From contig CM043942.1 of the NCBI GenBank assembly GCA_014529385.2, positions 105,588,141 to 105,652,140 on the forward strand: a stretch of DNA of 64,000 nucleotides, read 5' to 3'. Below are positions 44,027 through 53,989 of this stretch, piece by piece (the stretch's first letter is position 1; each line of letters begins with the position of its first letter). The notes beneath the pieces are model-generated. The model was not told the origin of the DNA, did no database searches, and was given only the letters and a program-made list of their open reading frames with translations. The stretch comes from Adiantum capillus-veneris (lineage: Eukaryota; Streptophyta; Polypodiopsida; Polypodiales; Pteridaceae). The position numbers and the translations under genes are program-made.

Positions 44027-45571
44027 TCATGTACCATCATAAAGAATCTTTTCCAAAGAGAGTGCTTCAGAGTCATTGACAAGATCTTCATTGTTTGGCC
44101 CCTTGGAATTTTGGTTTGTGTTACACTCATGCTTCATGGAACAATACTTACATGAGATAGTTGCCTTTTGCTCTGGTAGATCCTTTGGTAGAAGGCGACT
44201 CAAGTAAGGCTTCAAGCGATAGCCGTTTACCTTCCTGGAGTGCTCTTTCTCATTCAAGTCCATAAGTTGATAGTAGCTTGAATTGAAAGCCTTCTTGACT
44301 ATGTATGGCCCCTGCCATCTTGTTTCAAATTTGGCATCAAAACGATTATCGAGTCGATTGTCATACCTTAGCACAAGATCTCCATCATTTATGCCTTTGT
44401 CCTTCAGTTTCTTGTCAAGCTTCTCCTTTGTCTGTGTTGCTTTCCTCTTATAGCACTCGTATGCTGCTTCTCTTTTCCACTCAAGCTCAGCTAAGGTAAG
44501 AAGTCGATCCATCCATACCTCTTGATCATCTTGTGCTCCTTTGCCATGAAGTCGCATTGTTGGGATGTTTAGTTCAATTGGCTGTAAAGCCTCTTGACCA
44601 TAGACCAAGTGAAATGGTGTGAACTCCGTGGCTTCCCTATATGTGGTTCGATACGCCCACAAGGCACCATCCAAGAAGAGTACCAACTTCTTGGTACTCT
44701 TCTGCATACTTGATACTCTTCTTGGATGATACGCCCACACGGCACCAATTGTTTCCCTTCCAACACTAGAGCTAACAAAGAATGTGTACTCCCAACAAGG
44801 AGGCATGAGTGTTGGTAGCTCTGACAAAATGACTTTAATGTTACAAAAATACTCTTCAAGCTCATCAGACCATGCAAATTCTACTTGTTGTGTCAACTTT
44901 TGCAAAGGATGAAGCAACTCCGAGGCTAAGTGAATGAAGCGTGACATATACTTCACCTTCTGAATGAAAGAGATGACCTCCTTAAGACTCTTCGGTGATG
45001 GGAGCTCAATAAGAGCCTTTGCCTTTGAAGGATCCACCTCAATGCCTTTATAGGAAACCTTGTGACCGAGCAAGATCACTTCATCCTCACCTACTTGGCA
45101 CTTGTCGGGGTTGAGTTGACCTCCCATGTCGTAGAGCTTCTTTAAACCTTCTTCTACCCTTTGTAGATGCAATGATTTTGAGATATAAATGCAGAAATCA
45201 TCAATGAACACCCTAATTGACTTTCCAAAGAATGCTTGAAACACCATGTTCATGAAACTTTGGAATGTTGCAGGAGCATTTGTCAGACCAAATGGCATGA
45301 CTCTAAAAGCATAACAACCCCAAGGAGTGATAAAGGTTGTTTTCAATTGATCTTCCAATTCGATACCTATTTGAAAGTAGCCTGAGTAGCCATCACACAC
45401 AGTGTACTTCTCATGACCAGCTACCTCATTTAGTATCTCATCCTGAAATGGGAGGGGAAAGTGATCTCTTTTTGTTGCCTCATCGAGTGGACGGTAATCC
45501 ACACACACCCTCCACTTTCCGTTTTTCTTAGGAGTGACAACAACGGGAGAGACCCACTCTGAATTCTCCAC
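44027..45571 (-). pseudogene. Element D pol: RT fused to integrase C-terminus by internal deletion
   Basis: One open frame of 514 codons. Residues 1-280 are RT with 'WRVCVDYRPLDEATKRDHF', 'DGYSGYFQIGI' and 'RVFIDDFCIYIS' (catalytic residues present). It then changes abruptly at about 44660-44745: both RNase H domains, the integrase zinc module and the catalytic Asp/Glu core are gone. The frame resumes at 'LDGALWAYRTTYREATEF' and runs through 'RWQGPYIVKKAF' to the end 'LSLEKILYDGT'. The joint contains an inverted repeat and a repeated 'tacgcccaca.ggcacca'. RT may be intact in principle; integration functions are absent. Confidence 0.88.
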
Positions 45572-45603
45572 TGGATAAATGAAACGTGCTGCTAGAAGCT
45601 TTC

Positions 45604-45999
45604 TTACCTCCTTGAGTAGAGCCTGCTCCTTAATGACTTGTGTTGAACAACATCTACTCCACGCACATCGGTGTAGTCTTTAGCAAAAAGCCTCGGAAAT
45701 TTCCTTAGCACACATTTGAACTCCTCTCTTTCATCCTTTGTAAGTGTTGTAGACAACACACCTTCTAACATTCCTTCATCTTCCACCTTTTGGTTCTCTT
45801 GGGAACCTACCTCTTCCAAACCTCGATAAGAGGTCTCTTGGTTGCTTGGCTTAAACCTTACCCCCATGACTTCGATGGAAGACTCCTCTTCAGTAATGCT
45901 GCTGCTACTTTCTTCTTCTGAAGTGCTATCGGTCCAACCTTCTTCCGTCTCACTTTGAGATGATTCTTCATGGAGCTCCTCTTGGAGTTGCTCCTTCAT
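45604..45999 (-). pseudogene. Element D pol N-terminal linker, frameshifted
   Basis: The acidic linker between protease and RT ('ESSQSETEEGWTDSTSEEE') is followed by 'TLTKDEREEFKCVLRKFPRLF'. Relative to element B about 55-60 nt are missing just after 'VVQHK', which shifts the frame and ends this ORF before RT. RT resumes at about 45640 in another frame. Confidence 0.75.
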
Positions 46000-46059
46000 G
46001 TCAAAGACAACCTTCTTATGATTGTCATTCCTGCAAATTAATTTCCCACTCTCCCAATC

Positions 46060-47688
46060 CTACAAAGCTCGCATTTTCATTAGCCATGGTCTTCCTAGGA
46101 TAAATGGATAACCACTTCCCTTGGTCGACATAACATAAAAATCCACTGCCTTCTTAATGCCAAAGGCCTCCACAAAAACATTTTTACAAATACCTACGCA
46201 CCTAGCCTTGCTATTGTTTGCAATCTTGACTTTGATTTCAGGTGTCTCATGGATGTGCATGCCTAGTCTTTGCATGAGTCCCTCTGTCATGATGCAAATT
46301 TGTGCACCCCTATCCACTAGACCTTTCCTAACCAATCTTCCTTTGATGTAACAGTCTAGCACCGGTGTAATGTCCTCATTCATTTCAGCTTGTGCAATTT
46401 TTACAACAAGCACACTCTCTTTTACCTTTCTCCTAGTGCTAACTGCCCTTGTTAAATCCCTCCTTACTTGTGGACATAATGCAAGAAATTGAGGCCATGA
46501 AATATCAGGACCCTTACCTCTCATGTCTTCCAACAAGTTGTACGGAGCCATACCATGTCCAAGAGGGAAGTCTTGGAGGTTGATACGACGTCGAGTCCTC
46601 TTGGTTTCCTTGGTCTCCTTTGCCTTTTTGCCTTGTCCATGGTCACTCTGTGATGTGACTCCTTCTTTCTCTTTACCTTTCCCTCGGCCACGCTTAATGC
46701 CATTGGCTTCCATGTCAACCTCATTTGAATTTGTCAACTCTACCACATGCACATTTGGATCTGGCAAGGGTGGAACTCCTTCTACCCCTTGTGGAGGTGG
46801 TCTTGGTCCATTTGGCCTTTGTAGAAGCCTTGGTTGCTGACCAGCTCCTTCTCCTGCATTCATCACTGGGTAATTCAAGTTAGGTCTCCCTGGCTCTCCA
46901 CGGGGCCAAGGACAATTATACATCCCATGTCCAGACTCTCCGCAATTCCAACATTGCAAGACTCTCCTAGTTCGTGGCTCTCTCTCTTCTGACTTCTTTG
47001 CTTGTCCCTTTGGACCTACAGCTTGTGCAAGGTGAATTGACAGGCTGCTTAAAGATTCATTTAACTTCTCAATCACTTCAGCCGTTACCTCAGGAAGCTC
47101 CCTAGATGTTGATGCTTGTGACTTACCTTTGGGTCTAAGAACTTCTATTGGAACCTCTCCCCTTAAGCACTTGAGTTTCCTATACTTCTCAGCAGCCCTA
47201 GTTTCCGCTGCATCAAAAGTAGCAGGTGCACCCGCCTCAACTTTTACCTTAAGGTCAGGAAAGAGTCTATCTATGAACCTCTCCTTCTTTAAAAATTCTG
47301 CACCATCACCAGGGTTAGCAACATTTCGTATCCATAGAGCCCAAAGACGTAGAAACTCTTGCTTGTACAAGTAGTAGTCATCTAAGTCTTTTTGCTTATG
47401 AGAAACAATGTCTTGCCATAGTTTTTGAGTGTTTTGGGGATCAAAGAAGTATCTCTTAAAACGATTCAAAACTTTTGTGTAATTCCCCTTAACTTCTTCA
47501 GGCAAAGAGTCAAACCAAGTGCTAGCATCTTTCCTAAGGACCACCTCAAACATTTCTACACGTTCTTGATCAGTTATTATCCTCTTGATACGGCAAGACA
47601 TCTTGAAATTCGCTAAAAATAATTCTGCATCCTCTCCAGGCTCTCCAAAGAAAAGAGGATACCCAGACATTTGGCGTTGGCTTTCCAT
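46060..47688 (-). pseudogene. Element D gag-retropepsin, nearly intact
   Basis: A single long frame (open from 47766). The start at 47688 is preferred because the Met and following 'SQRQMSGYPLFFGE' are shared with element B. It carries the capsid-like region, a CCHC knuckle (C-WN-C-GESG-H-GMYN-C), a basic patch 'KETKETKRTRRRINL', and the retropepsin with 'LVDRGAQICIM' (D-R-G, so the Thr/Ser position is Arg) and 'YPFILGRPWLM'. A TAG replaces CAG at the end (stop 46060-46062), cutting it off from the linker to pol. Confidence 0.85.
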
Positions 47689-47772
47689 TGAATTGATTTC
47701 AAAGTGACACCCGTTTTGTTTTTCTTTCTTAAAAAGATTTACACAATAATGTTTTCTAGCTTGCAATCTATT

Positions 47773-47991
47773 CTACAACAAAATAAAGATATTCACATCA
47801 AACGACCTATGATAATCAATAAGAGGTAGGATGACAGGGTTTGGTGATGCGAGAATTTCTCCTACTCTTTGGGCACCAAACATGAACACCATACGTTGTT
47901 GAAAATGGATTTTCCTACTAATTGCAATGTTTATTCTAATGTATGGAGTGAAATGGAAGGGGAAAACCTCTATTCCTGGGCCATTATCCAT
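47773..47991 (-). CDS. Micro-ORF alpha of element D (72 aa)
   Basis: Intact. The start codon sits in ACCATGG, a strong context, 21 nt after the beta stop. The blocks IRINIAISRK, HFQQRMVFMFG, EILASPNP, VILPLIDY and SFDVNIFILL match alpha of element A at 40 of 72 residues; the first 18 residues are variable apart from a shared F-H. It also aligns to beta without gaps over the last 50 or so residues. Gag begins about 85 nt downstream. I know no family for it. Confidence 0.75.
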   Translation of the reverse strand: MDNGPGIEVFPFHFTPYIRINIAISRKIHFQQRMVFMFGAQRVGEILASPNPVILPLIDYHRSFDVNIFILL

Positions 47992-48012
47992 GGTCTATGC
48001 ATGACCTAATGC

Positions 48013-48225
48013 TTAAAACAAAACAAAAATATAGACGTCCAAACTAAGGTCGTACCTAATGAGAGGCAAAATAAAAGGATTTACTGAAGCGTTTATCTCG
48101 GCCAACCTAAGAGGACCTAAAATTCTACGAATGACACGTTGAAATTGCAACTTAGTACTAACAATTATGTGTACCTTTTGCCTTGCAATGGGAATGAAGG
48201 GATCATACAAATTTTCGTGATTCAT
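48013..48225 (-). CDS. Micro-ORF beta of element D (70 aa)
   Basis: Intact. It opens about 75 nt after the LTR, with T at -3. The blocks PIARQKVHIIVSTKLQFQR (split over two strands by pattern), RRILGPLRLAEI, NPFILPLIRYD and SLDVYIFVLF match beta of element A at 47 of 70 residues and that of element B at all but about three. The hydrophobic C-terminal end is unchanged in length in every copy. Function unknown. Confidence 0.77.
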   Translation of the reverse strand: MNHENLYDPFIPIARQKVHIIVSTKLQFQRVIRRILGPLRLAEINASVNPFILPLIRYDLSLDVYIFVLF

Positions 48226-48277
48226 GCAAACTACTTGACTATGCTAAACGTTGATTCTACACAAAAATACACAAGCC

Positions 48278-48297
48278 GTCCTCCGTGGGGGCACCAA
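48278..48297 (-). other. Primer-binding site of element D
   Basis: On the minus strand, directly after the LTR, lies TTGGTGCCCCCACGGAGGAC. TGG pairs with a tRNA CCA end. It shares TGGTGCC with element A but diverges after that. The tRNA is not identified from memory. Confidence 0.55.
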
Positions 48298-48299
48298 TT

Positions 48300-48545
48300 T
48301 GAGGCGGTCCGGGGCGGGCAACAAGAAGAGCAACCTCTAGACACCCTTCAAGGCTCCCGTGTTGCTCAATGGGGCTGGGGTACAACACAACACAACCCAA
48401 AACAACAAACCCCCAGCCAAATCCCAACTACACAAGGGGCACCACAAACAAGCAAAGTAAAGAGGAGAATCGTTAGAGCAACCCACAAACAAGCAAGGAA
48501 TTTACACTAACCCTAACACCAATGGAACACTCTCACACACTAAAA

Positions 48546-48599
<54 letters not shown>

Positions 48600-50791
48600 G
48601 AGAGAGATGGTGCTCGGGCTGCTTTGAAGTGTATTGTTAATGATCAAGCAAACATAAATATATATATGTAAGAAAGGGAGAGAGGGGGGAAGGGGGTGCT
48701 TGTTGCACTAATGCCTTCTTACAAATCTGTCATGACAAATAAAAGTGAGATTAGTATTTGTTCAACATAGCTTGCGTAAATTTCACCACAACACATCACA
48801 AGAAAAGCCACCCCAATCACTGTCTTAAGGCCAGGGGAGTCCTCTCCACCCTGTCGCCCTCTTACAGTATGTGGGATTTATGGCTAGATTGATGACAGCA
48901 CCAGAGACAAGCTATCAAGAACTTAACAAAAAACACCAAGATACTTACGCATCATTGTTGCCCATTACTTCACGTTGGAAGGGAGACAAAGTATCCAAGC
49001 TTAGTCCAAATCCACCCTCCTTGATTCAGCAAATGTTGGGCTTACACTAGTAGGAGAAATGATAGATTTCCTACTCTCAATTGAATGATCACTCTCTCTC
49101 TTACAATGGCATAGAGTTCCCTTGCTAATCCCCTATTACAACACATGCACATGCATAAGACAATGAGCTTCCACTCAAGAGCTCCTTCTAGAGAGGTTGA
49201 GCTTGGCTTCTCAAGCTATAGCATAGTGCTCTTGCTTATGGCTCCCCCTTTTGTGCTAGCTACACCCTCCTTTTATAGCATGGTTACTCCTCTAACCATG
49301 GTTGGGTTACTCCTCTAACCATGGTTGGGTTAGATTTTCAGCAATTTATCTAATTTCTTTTGCTTGGAATTATCAAGAAGTTGGTGGGGAAAGAGAGAGG
49401 AGAGAAATGGAGGTGATAGGACTTTTCATAGTGGGTTAGTGTTAGTAGAGTTAGTATTAATTTCCAAATGGAATTGGATATTTACAATGGGAGTATCCAT
49501 GTAGGATACAAATAAGGAAGAAAAACTCTTAAGAGGTAAGAAAAGGTGGATTTCTTACAAGGTTGATGCTCCAAGTGTCTTGAGTAGGGCCAATTTTGAC
49601 GCTTGTTGACGGTCCACTAGCTTTGACGGTACATTTTTTCTCCACTCTTGACCTTCCTTGAGAGACAAGGTAATTGAAGCTGAATAATCAACCACCATGA
49701 TGCTGTCTTTTAAGAGAAGAGGCTGAATTTTGTGGTTTTTTTGATAGATATGGGTAAATTGGAGGAGGAAAAATGAGACTAGGTGGTCAATTTTGGAATG
49801 GAATTGTGTGTGGGAGGTATGAGTTCACCATGGTTTCTCTTATTCTTCAAGGTTGAGGAGAAGGTGAGTAGGGTGCAGAGAGGAGTGGTGAGAGAGGTGG
49901 GGATGATGAGTGGAGAAGTGTGTGTGAAAGAGGAAAATGATAAAGTGGAAGAGAGAGTGTGGCTGCATAGCATGGGAAAATTGGGGTCCACTAATAAAAT
50001 CATGGCTCACAGCTCGTAGCTCAAAAAAATATAAAAAAATTTGAGGCAAAAGTTCAGCCCACGAGCTATAACTTTTGTTTGTATCACCTTTTTAAATTCG
50101 AAGAGCAAGTGAACTTTAAAAATTCAGCAAAACCGACCGTTTTTTTCCACTGCACAAGGTCCTTGTGGAGTCCTTCTTTGGATGATTCTTTTGAATACCT
50201 CCAAGAGTGAGCCCTCCATAGTGCATGTATGCATGCCACCTACCCTTGACCTTATTTGGTAGGTCTATAATTGAAGATATTGTTGAGACCATGATATAAG
50301 TGAATAGTACAACTAAGAAAATCCAATATTGAGGGGTCTAAAAAATATGTACATGTCAAATATAAATAATATAAGTGGAAAAAATATAAAGGGGTTAAAA
50401 GAAATCTCTCTCATTATGAGGCTACCATAAAAAGATAAATATTTTTGGTGTTCTAATTTTTTAGAAAAAAAAACAAAATAGATGTAGGAAGGGAAAAATC
50501 ACAATAGTGAAAAAATATACACATAAATAAAACTAGTTTTTTTGGATTTTTGTTGGGGTGGAGTTACACCATATATAAGAGAAGCTTACATGAAAATATT
50601 TCTATATGGAATAAAGAGTATGAAAAATGGTAAGAAAAATTGTGGTAATGGTGAGGCAATGTACAGAGCATAAATAACACACACCTAGGTAGAAATATTT
50701 TAATAAATACAAAAATAATTATGAAAAAATCTTTTATTTAGGCCCTATATACAAAGAAATATTTACATACGCATGGGCCATAATATACTTA

Positions 50792-50823
<32 letters not shown>

Positions 50824-51013
50824 TTTGGCTCAACTAGCCCAATGCCTAGCTAATTGAGGGTTTTTTCTTTCAGTAAGGAGATATGGGAAAAGTCTCCTAA
50901 CTCACACGCACCTATATACAATGAAAGGGTGAGGGTAACCACAGTGTTTGAGTGATTTGATAGGGTGAGATAACTCACTATGGCAATTACAGAGAGCCGA
51001 AAAATGGCTATCA
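48300..51013 (-). repeat. 5' LTR of element D
   Basis: A 2714-bp copy of the B/D-family LTR, very similar by eye to the 3' LTR. It contains a short duplication of 'ggttactcctctaaccat' near 49282-49325, next to the TATA box at 49269-49277. The GA tract is at 48549-48596. Confidence 0.92.
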
Positions 51014-51017
51014 ATAC

Positions 51018-51427
51018 GTCCCGCTCATGGTGTCAACTTTGTCCTCTTTCAATACATGGTCATGCTCTTTTTTGCTCATTCGCTCCTTCAAAGCATTCAA
51101 GTCCACAAGAGAGCGTTTACATTCCTTGACTTCCTCTTCAAGTTGCATCAAACATGTTGTTTGCATCTCAAGTGTACTCTTGAGATTCTCATTCTCAACC
51201 GCAAGTACCCTTAGTGTGCCATTATCCATTGCAAGTGCTTGTAAGTCTTCGCCTTGTTTGTTTACGGTCTCTTGCAATGATACCAAGTATGCCATGATCA
51301 TGGTTTCAGATGTCGTTGGTTGGGTGGTTGTGTAGCTATCTCCACACTTAGGAGATTTTGGATCATTTTCCACAATGGTTGTGGACCTTGTTGAAAAAGA
51401 AGAACCCTTGCGAGTGCCGGAAGACAT
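51018..51427 (-). pseudogene. LINE ORF1, N-terminal part
   Basis: The minus-strand frame starts at 51427 with a Ser/Thr-rich segment and continues into a long heptad-like region rich in Leu, Glu and Lys ('LVSLQETVNKQGEDLQAL', 'LEEEVKECKRSLVDLNALK'), a probable coiled coil as in LINE ORF1 trimerisation domains. It is cut at 51013 by element D; the continuation begins at 41294. The first 137 codons are open. Confidence 0.7.
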
Positions 51428-51660
51428 TGTATGTAAAATAAGAGATGAGAGTCAATTTTCTTGAACGTGTTCACTTTGGAAATGCTGTTACAGAAACGTC
51501 TTTCATAACTCTAAAAATTTCTATCTTTACATCAATGCGTAGAGGGCTTTGTGCTCTTTGATTGAAGCTATAGATCACCCAAATCGGAGTTTGGATGAAG
51601 AAGTTATGATCAAAAGAGTGAACTGCTATCTACTAGGTCAAAAAATGACTGCGTTTTTTG
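51428..51660 (-). other. Probable LINE 5' untranslated region
   Basis: Unique sequence between the ORF1 start and the GA tract. I see no promoter motif that I would assign. Confidence 0.4.
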
Positions 51661-51661
51661 T

Positions 51662-51730
<69 letters not shown>

Positions 51731-51803
51731 AACTCACTCACTTAGAGAAAGTGAGGGAAATTATCCTCATAAAAATTTGACAAGGTGGACAAAAAGTGAG
51801 GGT

Positions 51804-51861
<58 letters not shown>

Positions 51862-52140
51862 CACACACATACATATATATATATACGCACACATATGTTT
51901 TTGATATAGTAATGTATATATAGATATATATAAAAAAAAATTAATGTTTTTACAAACATGTGTATTATAATATATATATACATATATGTATATATAGCTA
52001 TCTGTATATATAGACACCCTCTCACTAGCTCATATACATACACACACACACACACACACATATAGATACATACAATATATATGTGTACACACACATATAT
52101 GTAGTACAAAAACACACAAGTATATACATTATACATAATA
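51662..52140. repeat. Microsatellite cluster: (GA)n, satellite unit, (GA)n, (TA/CA)n
   Basis: GA at 51663-51727, then a unit 'aactcactcacttagag...tttgacaaggtggacaaaa' that matches the array at 30.7-31.4 kb, GA at 51804-51859, and then about 240 bp of mixed TA, CATA and CA repeats (CA run near 52041-52060). Confidence 0.9.
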
Positions 52141-52177
52141 ATAATAGTACGGATAATTGTTTTTCCTAGTATACGTG

Positions 52178-52423
52178 CTACATGTAAATTCTTGCAAACA
52201 GATCAAGATCATCGAACTTAGAGTCTAGGATCCACTGTTGAAAGACATTTATGTTACACGTGTTCATCTTCATTTCAACTTTTGTAATGTCAGTTTGATT
52301 GTACAATCTTTTCAAGGCAAGGTTGTTATAGAGTTGGACATCTGATTTGTGAGTACATATTATTGTAGTAGAGTTGTTGATGTAGTCATGTACATGCGCT
52401 TCATCTATAATACATGCACCCAA
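52178..52423 (-). pseudogene. Possible helicase-like fragment (PIF1/Helitron type?)
   Basis: An 81-codon minus-strand frame contains 'TIICTHKSDVQLYNNLALKRL', given here as two blocks TIICTHKSDV and QLYNNLALKRL. That resembles the C-terminal segment of PIF1-like helicases, where a 'C/S-H-K-x-x-V/A-x-x-Y/N-N' phrase follows the helicase core. No Walker motifs are visible upstream. It may equally be chance. Confidence 0.22.
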
Positions 52424-52429
52424 GGTACT

Positions 52430-52780
52430 CTTTGTGTGGAAAAAAGAATTAGCCTCCGCTTCTGCTCTTTGACTATTCTTTTGATCCTTGTCGACAGCGT
52501 AGGCACTTGCATGATTGACTACTTGACTTTTGCTGCAATGTTGCTATACACATTAACCAACTCCCGTGAACACTATATTGTGCACTGAATTGTTCATCAG
52601 AGATGTTTCTGTTTGTCTACAAATCATTCCAAAATGCTTGCCTCACCAAATTTTTAGATAGGCTATCAACAAAAGTGGACGAGGAATGCAACTGAAGCCA
52701 ACGGCTCATCACACCTTAACTTGCACACGTGGTGATGGCGGCTTGGAGGGCTTCTGTAAAGACCCTATACTTGGAGGGCT
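52430..52780. other. Unassigned spacer
   Basis: No recognised gene or repeat. Confidence 0.35.
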
Positions 52781-52784
52781 AGAA

Positions 52785-53375
52785 AAAAACCGAGGTCCAG
52801 TGTAATTTAGCCGGTTGAAATTGTAAAATCCCACTTAGATTTTGGGCTTTTCTTTAAGAAAATTGAGAATTTACACAAGTTTTATGTAATTACAGGCAAA
52901 AGCTTCAAATTTTGGCCTAAAAATCATGAGAATTTCAAGTTTGCCCTTATTTTTACCGATAAGGAAAAATGTTTCTCTAGCCCTACGAGTCTAGGGTCTT
53001 TTCACCATTAATCTTGATTCTGCAGGCTGAAGACTTTGACGTCCTCACGCTTAACACTTGTAGTTAGAAAAAACCCGGGGTCCAATGTACTGACCTATGA
53101 GATTTTAGAAGGCAAGCTTAAAATCCCAATGAGATTTTAAGCTTGCCTTTAAAGTCACATCTCTCTTTCTTAAAGGCAAGCTTAAAATCCGAATGAGATT
53201 TTAAGCTTGCCTTTAAAGTCACATCTCTCTTTCTTAAAGGAAAGCTTAAAATCCGAATGAGATTTTAAGCTTGCCTTTAAGAAAACCGGAAAATTTACAC
53301 AAGTTTTTGCGCGATTACCGGCAAAAGTTCAAATTTTGATCTGAAAACCGGGAGAATTTTAAAGTTTCTAGTTTT
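52785..53375. repeat. Diverged direct repeat enclosing the hairpin array
   Basis: The sequence 'agaaaaaaaccgaggtccagtgta...ttacacaag...ttac.ggcaaaag' at about 52785-52960 recurs at about 53065-53370 with moderate divergence. The second copy is longer because its 'aaaatcccacttagatttt' segment has become the triplicated hairpin at 53111-53280. A CT-rich stretch near 53160-53235 belongs to the triplicated unit. Confidence 0.65.
53111..53280. repeat. Three 64-bp tandem units, each with a 15-bp-arm hairpin
   Basis: Units start at 53111, 53175 and 53239. Each holds GGCAAGCTTAAAATC, a 7-base loop (CCAATGA or CGAATGA) and GATTTTAAGCTTGCC. The arms are perfect in the first two units; the third has GGAAAGC. 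The spacer between hairpins is 'tttaaagtcacatctctctttcttaaa'. Confidence 0.9.
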
Positions 53376-53740
53376 GACTGGTTAGGGAAATTGTATTTTA
53401 CTCGCATCGCACTACATCTTGTACCTGGAGCCAGTTGACTTTGGAATTGGTAGCCCGCGCCATAGCGACCTCTCCCACCCTCTCTCTCAGCAGTTTCGCC
53501 ATGGCCGACCCAACGGACAGGGTTGGCCGCGTGCAGGGGTGGTACGGCAACTGTGGGTAGTCGATGATACTAGCAACAAGCAAGTCGCTAGGGAGCACGA
53601 GGATGCATATATATCGGCTCTCTGCTCTTCTCTCTCTCTCTCTCCAATTCGGTCAAACTGCAATTTTGCTAGCTCTCCTCATCTCCCTCTTTTTAGGTTT
53701 CACCATAGCACCCTCTCTCTCTCTACAGTTCTATCAAACT

Positions 53741-53772
<32 letters not shown>

Positions 53773-53950
53773 GGTAGTTCGGCAAATAAGCCTCTCTTTT
53801 TCTCTCTCTACAATTCCACCATAGCTTGAAGAAGGCTTGCACCACAGGTTCTCTCTCTCTCACTCTCTCTCTTGTGTAGGGCATTGATGTACATTCCTGC
53901 TCTGTGGATAGAGGCGATGTTGAGGATATTGCAAGTTTTGGTGGCATGAT
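53376..53950. other. CT-rich unassigned DNA
   Basis: Contains CT microsatellites at 53630-53643 and 53741-53772 and many short CTCTCT runs. Open frames here are repeat translations. It could include the left LTR of the copia remnant, but no matching right LTR is seen. Confidence 0.4.
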
Positions 53951-53989
53951 TGCTACTGCTAGAGCTATTTTTCCTATATTTGAGCTAGT

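Larger units (their letters stand above)
41295..51013 (-). mobile_element. Element D: minus-strand member of the element B family, internally deleted
   Basis: LTRs at 48300-51013 (5') and 41295-43998 (3') enclose the primer site, micro-ORFs beta and alpha, gag-protease, RT and an integrase C-terminus. ATAC flanks both ends (41291-41294 and 51014-51017), a 4-bp target duplication. It interrupts ORF1 of the LINE. RNase H (both) and most of the integrase are deleted, and a frame break lies upstream of RT, so it could only move with help in trans. Gag and both micro-ORFs are better preserved than in element B. Confidence 0.93.
31373..51660 (-). mobile_element. LINE (non-LTR retrotransposon), minus strand, split by elements C and D
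   Basis: When the two LTR elements and their target duplications are left out, the minus strand reads as one LINE: ORF1 start at 51427, ORF1 remainder 41294-40757, endonuclease 40740-40280 continuing at 33130, then linker and RT to about 31373. The 5' untranslated part probably runs to about 51660. The 3' end is cut off shortly after the RT catalytic box. Satellite units on both sides suggest that the original target was a satellite array. The RT signature GVKQGCPLSPT differs from the GDPLSP form typical of plant L1, so the clade is left open. Confidence 0.82.
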
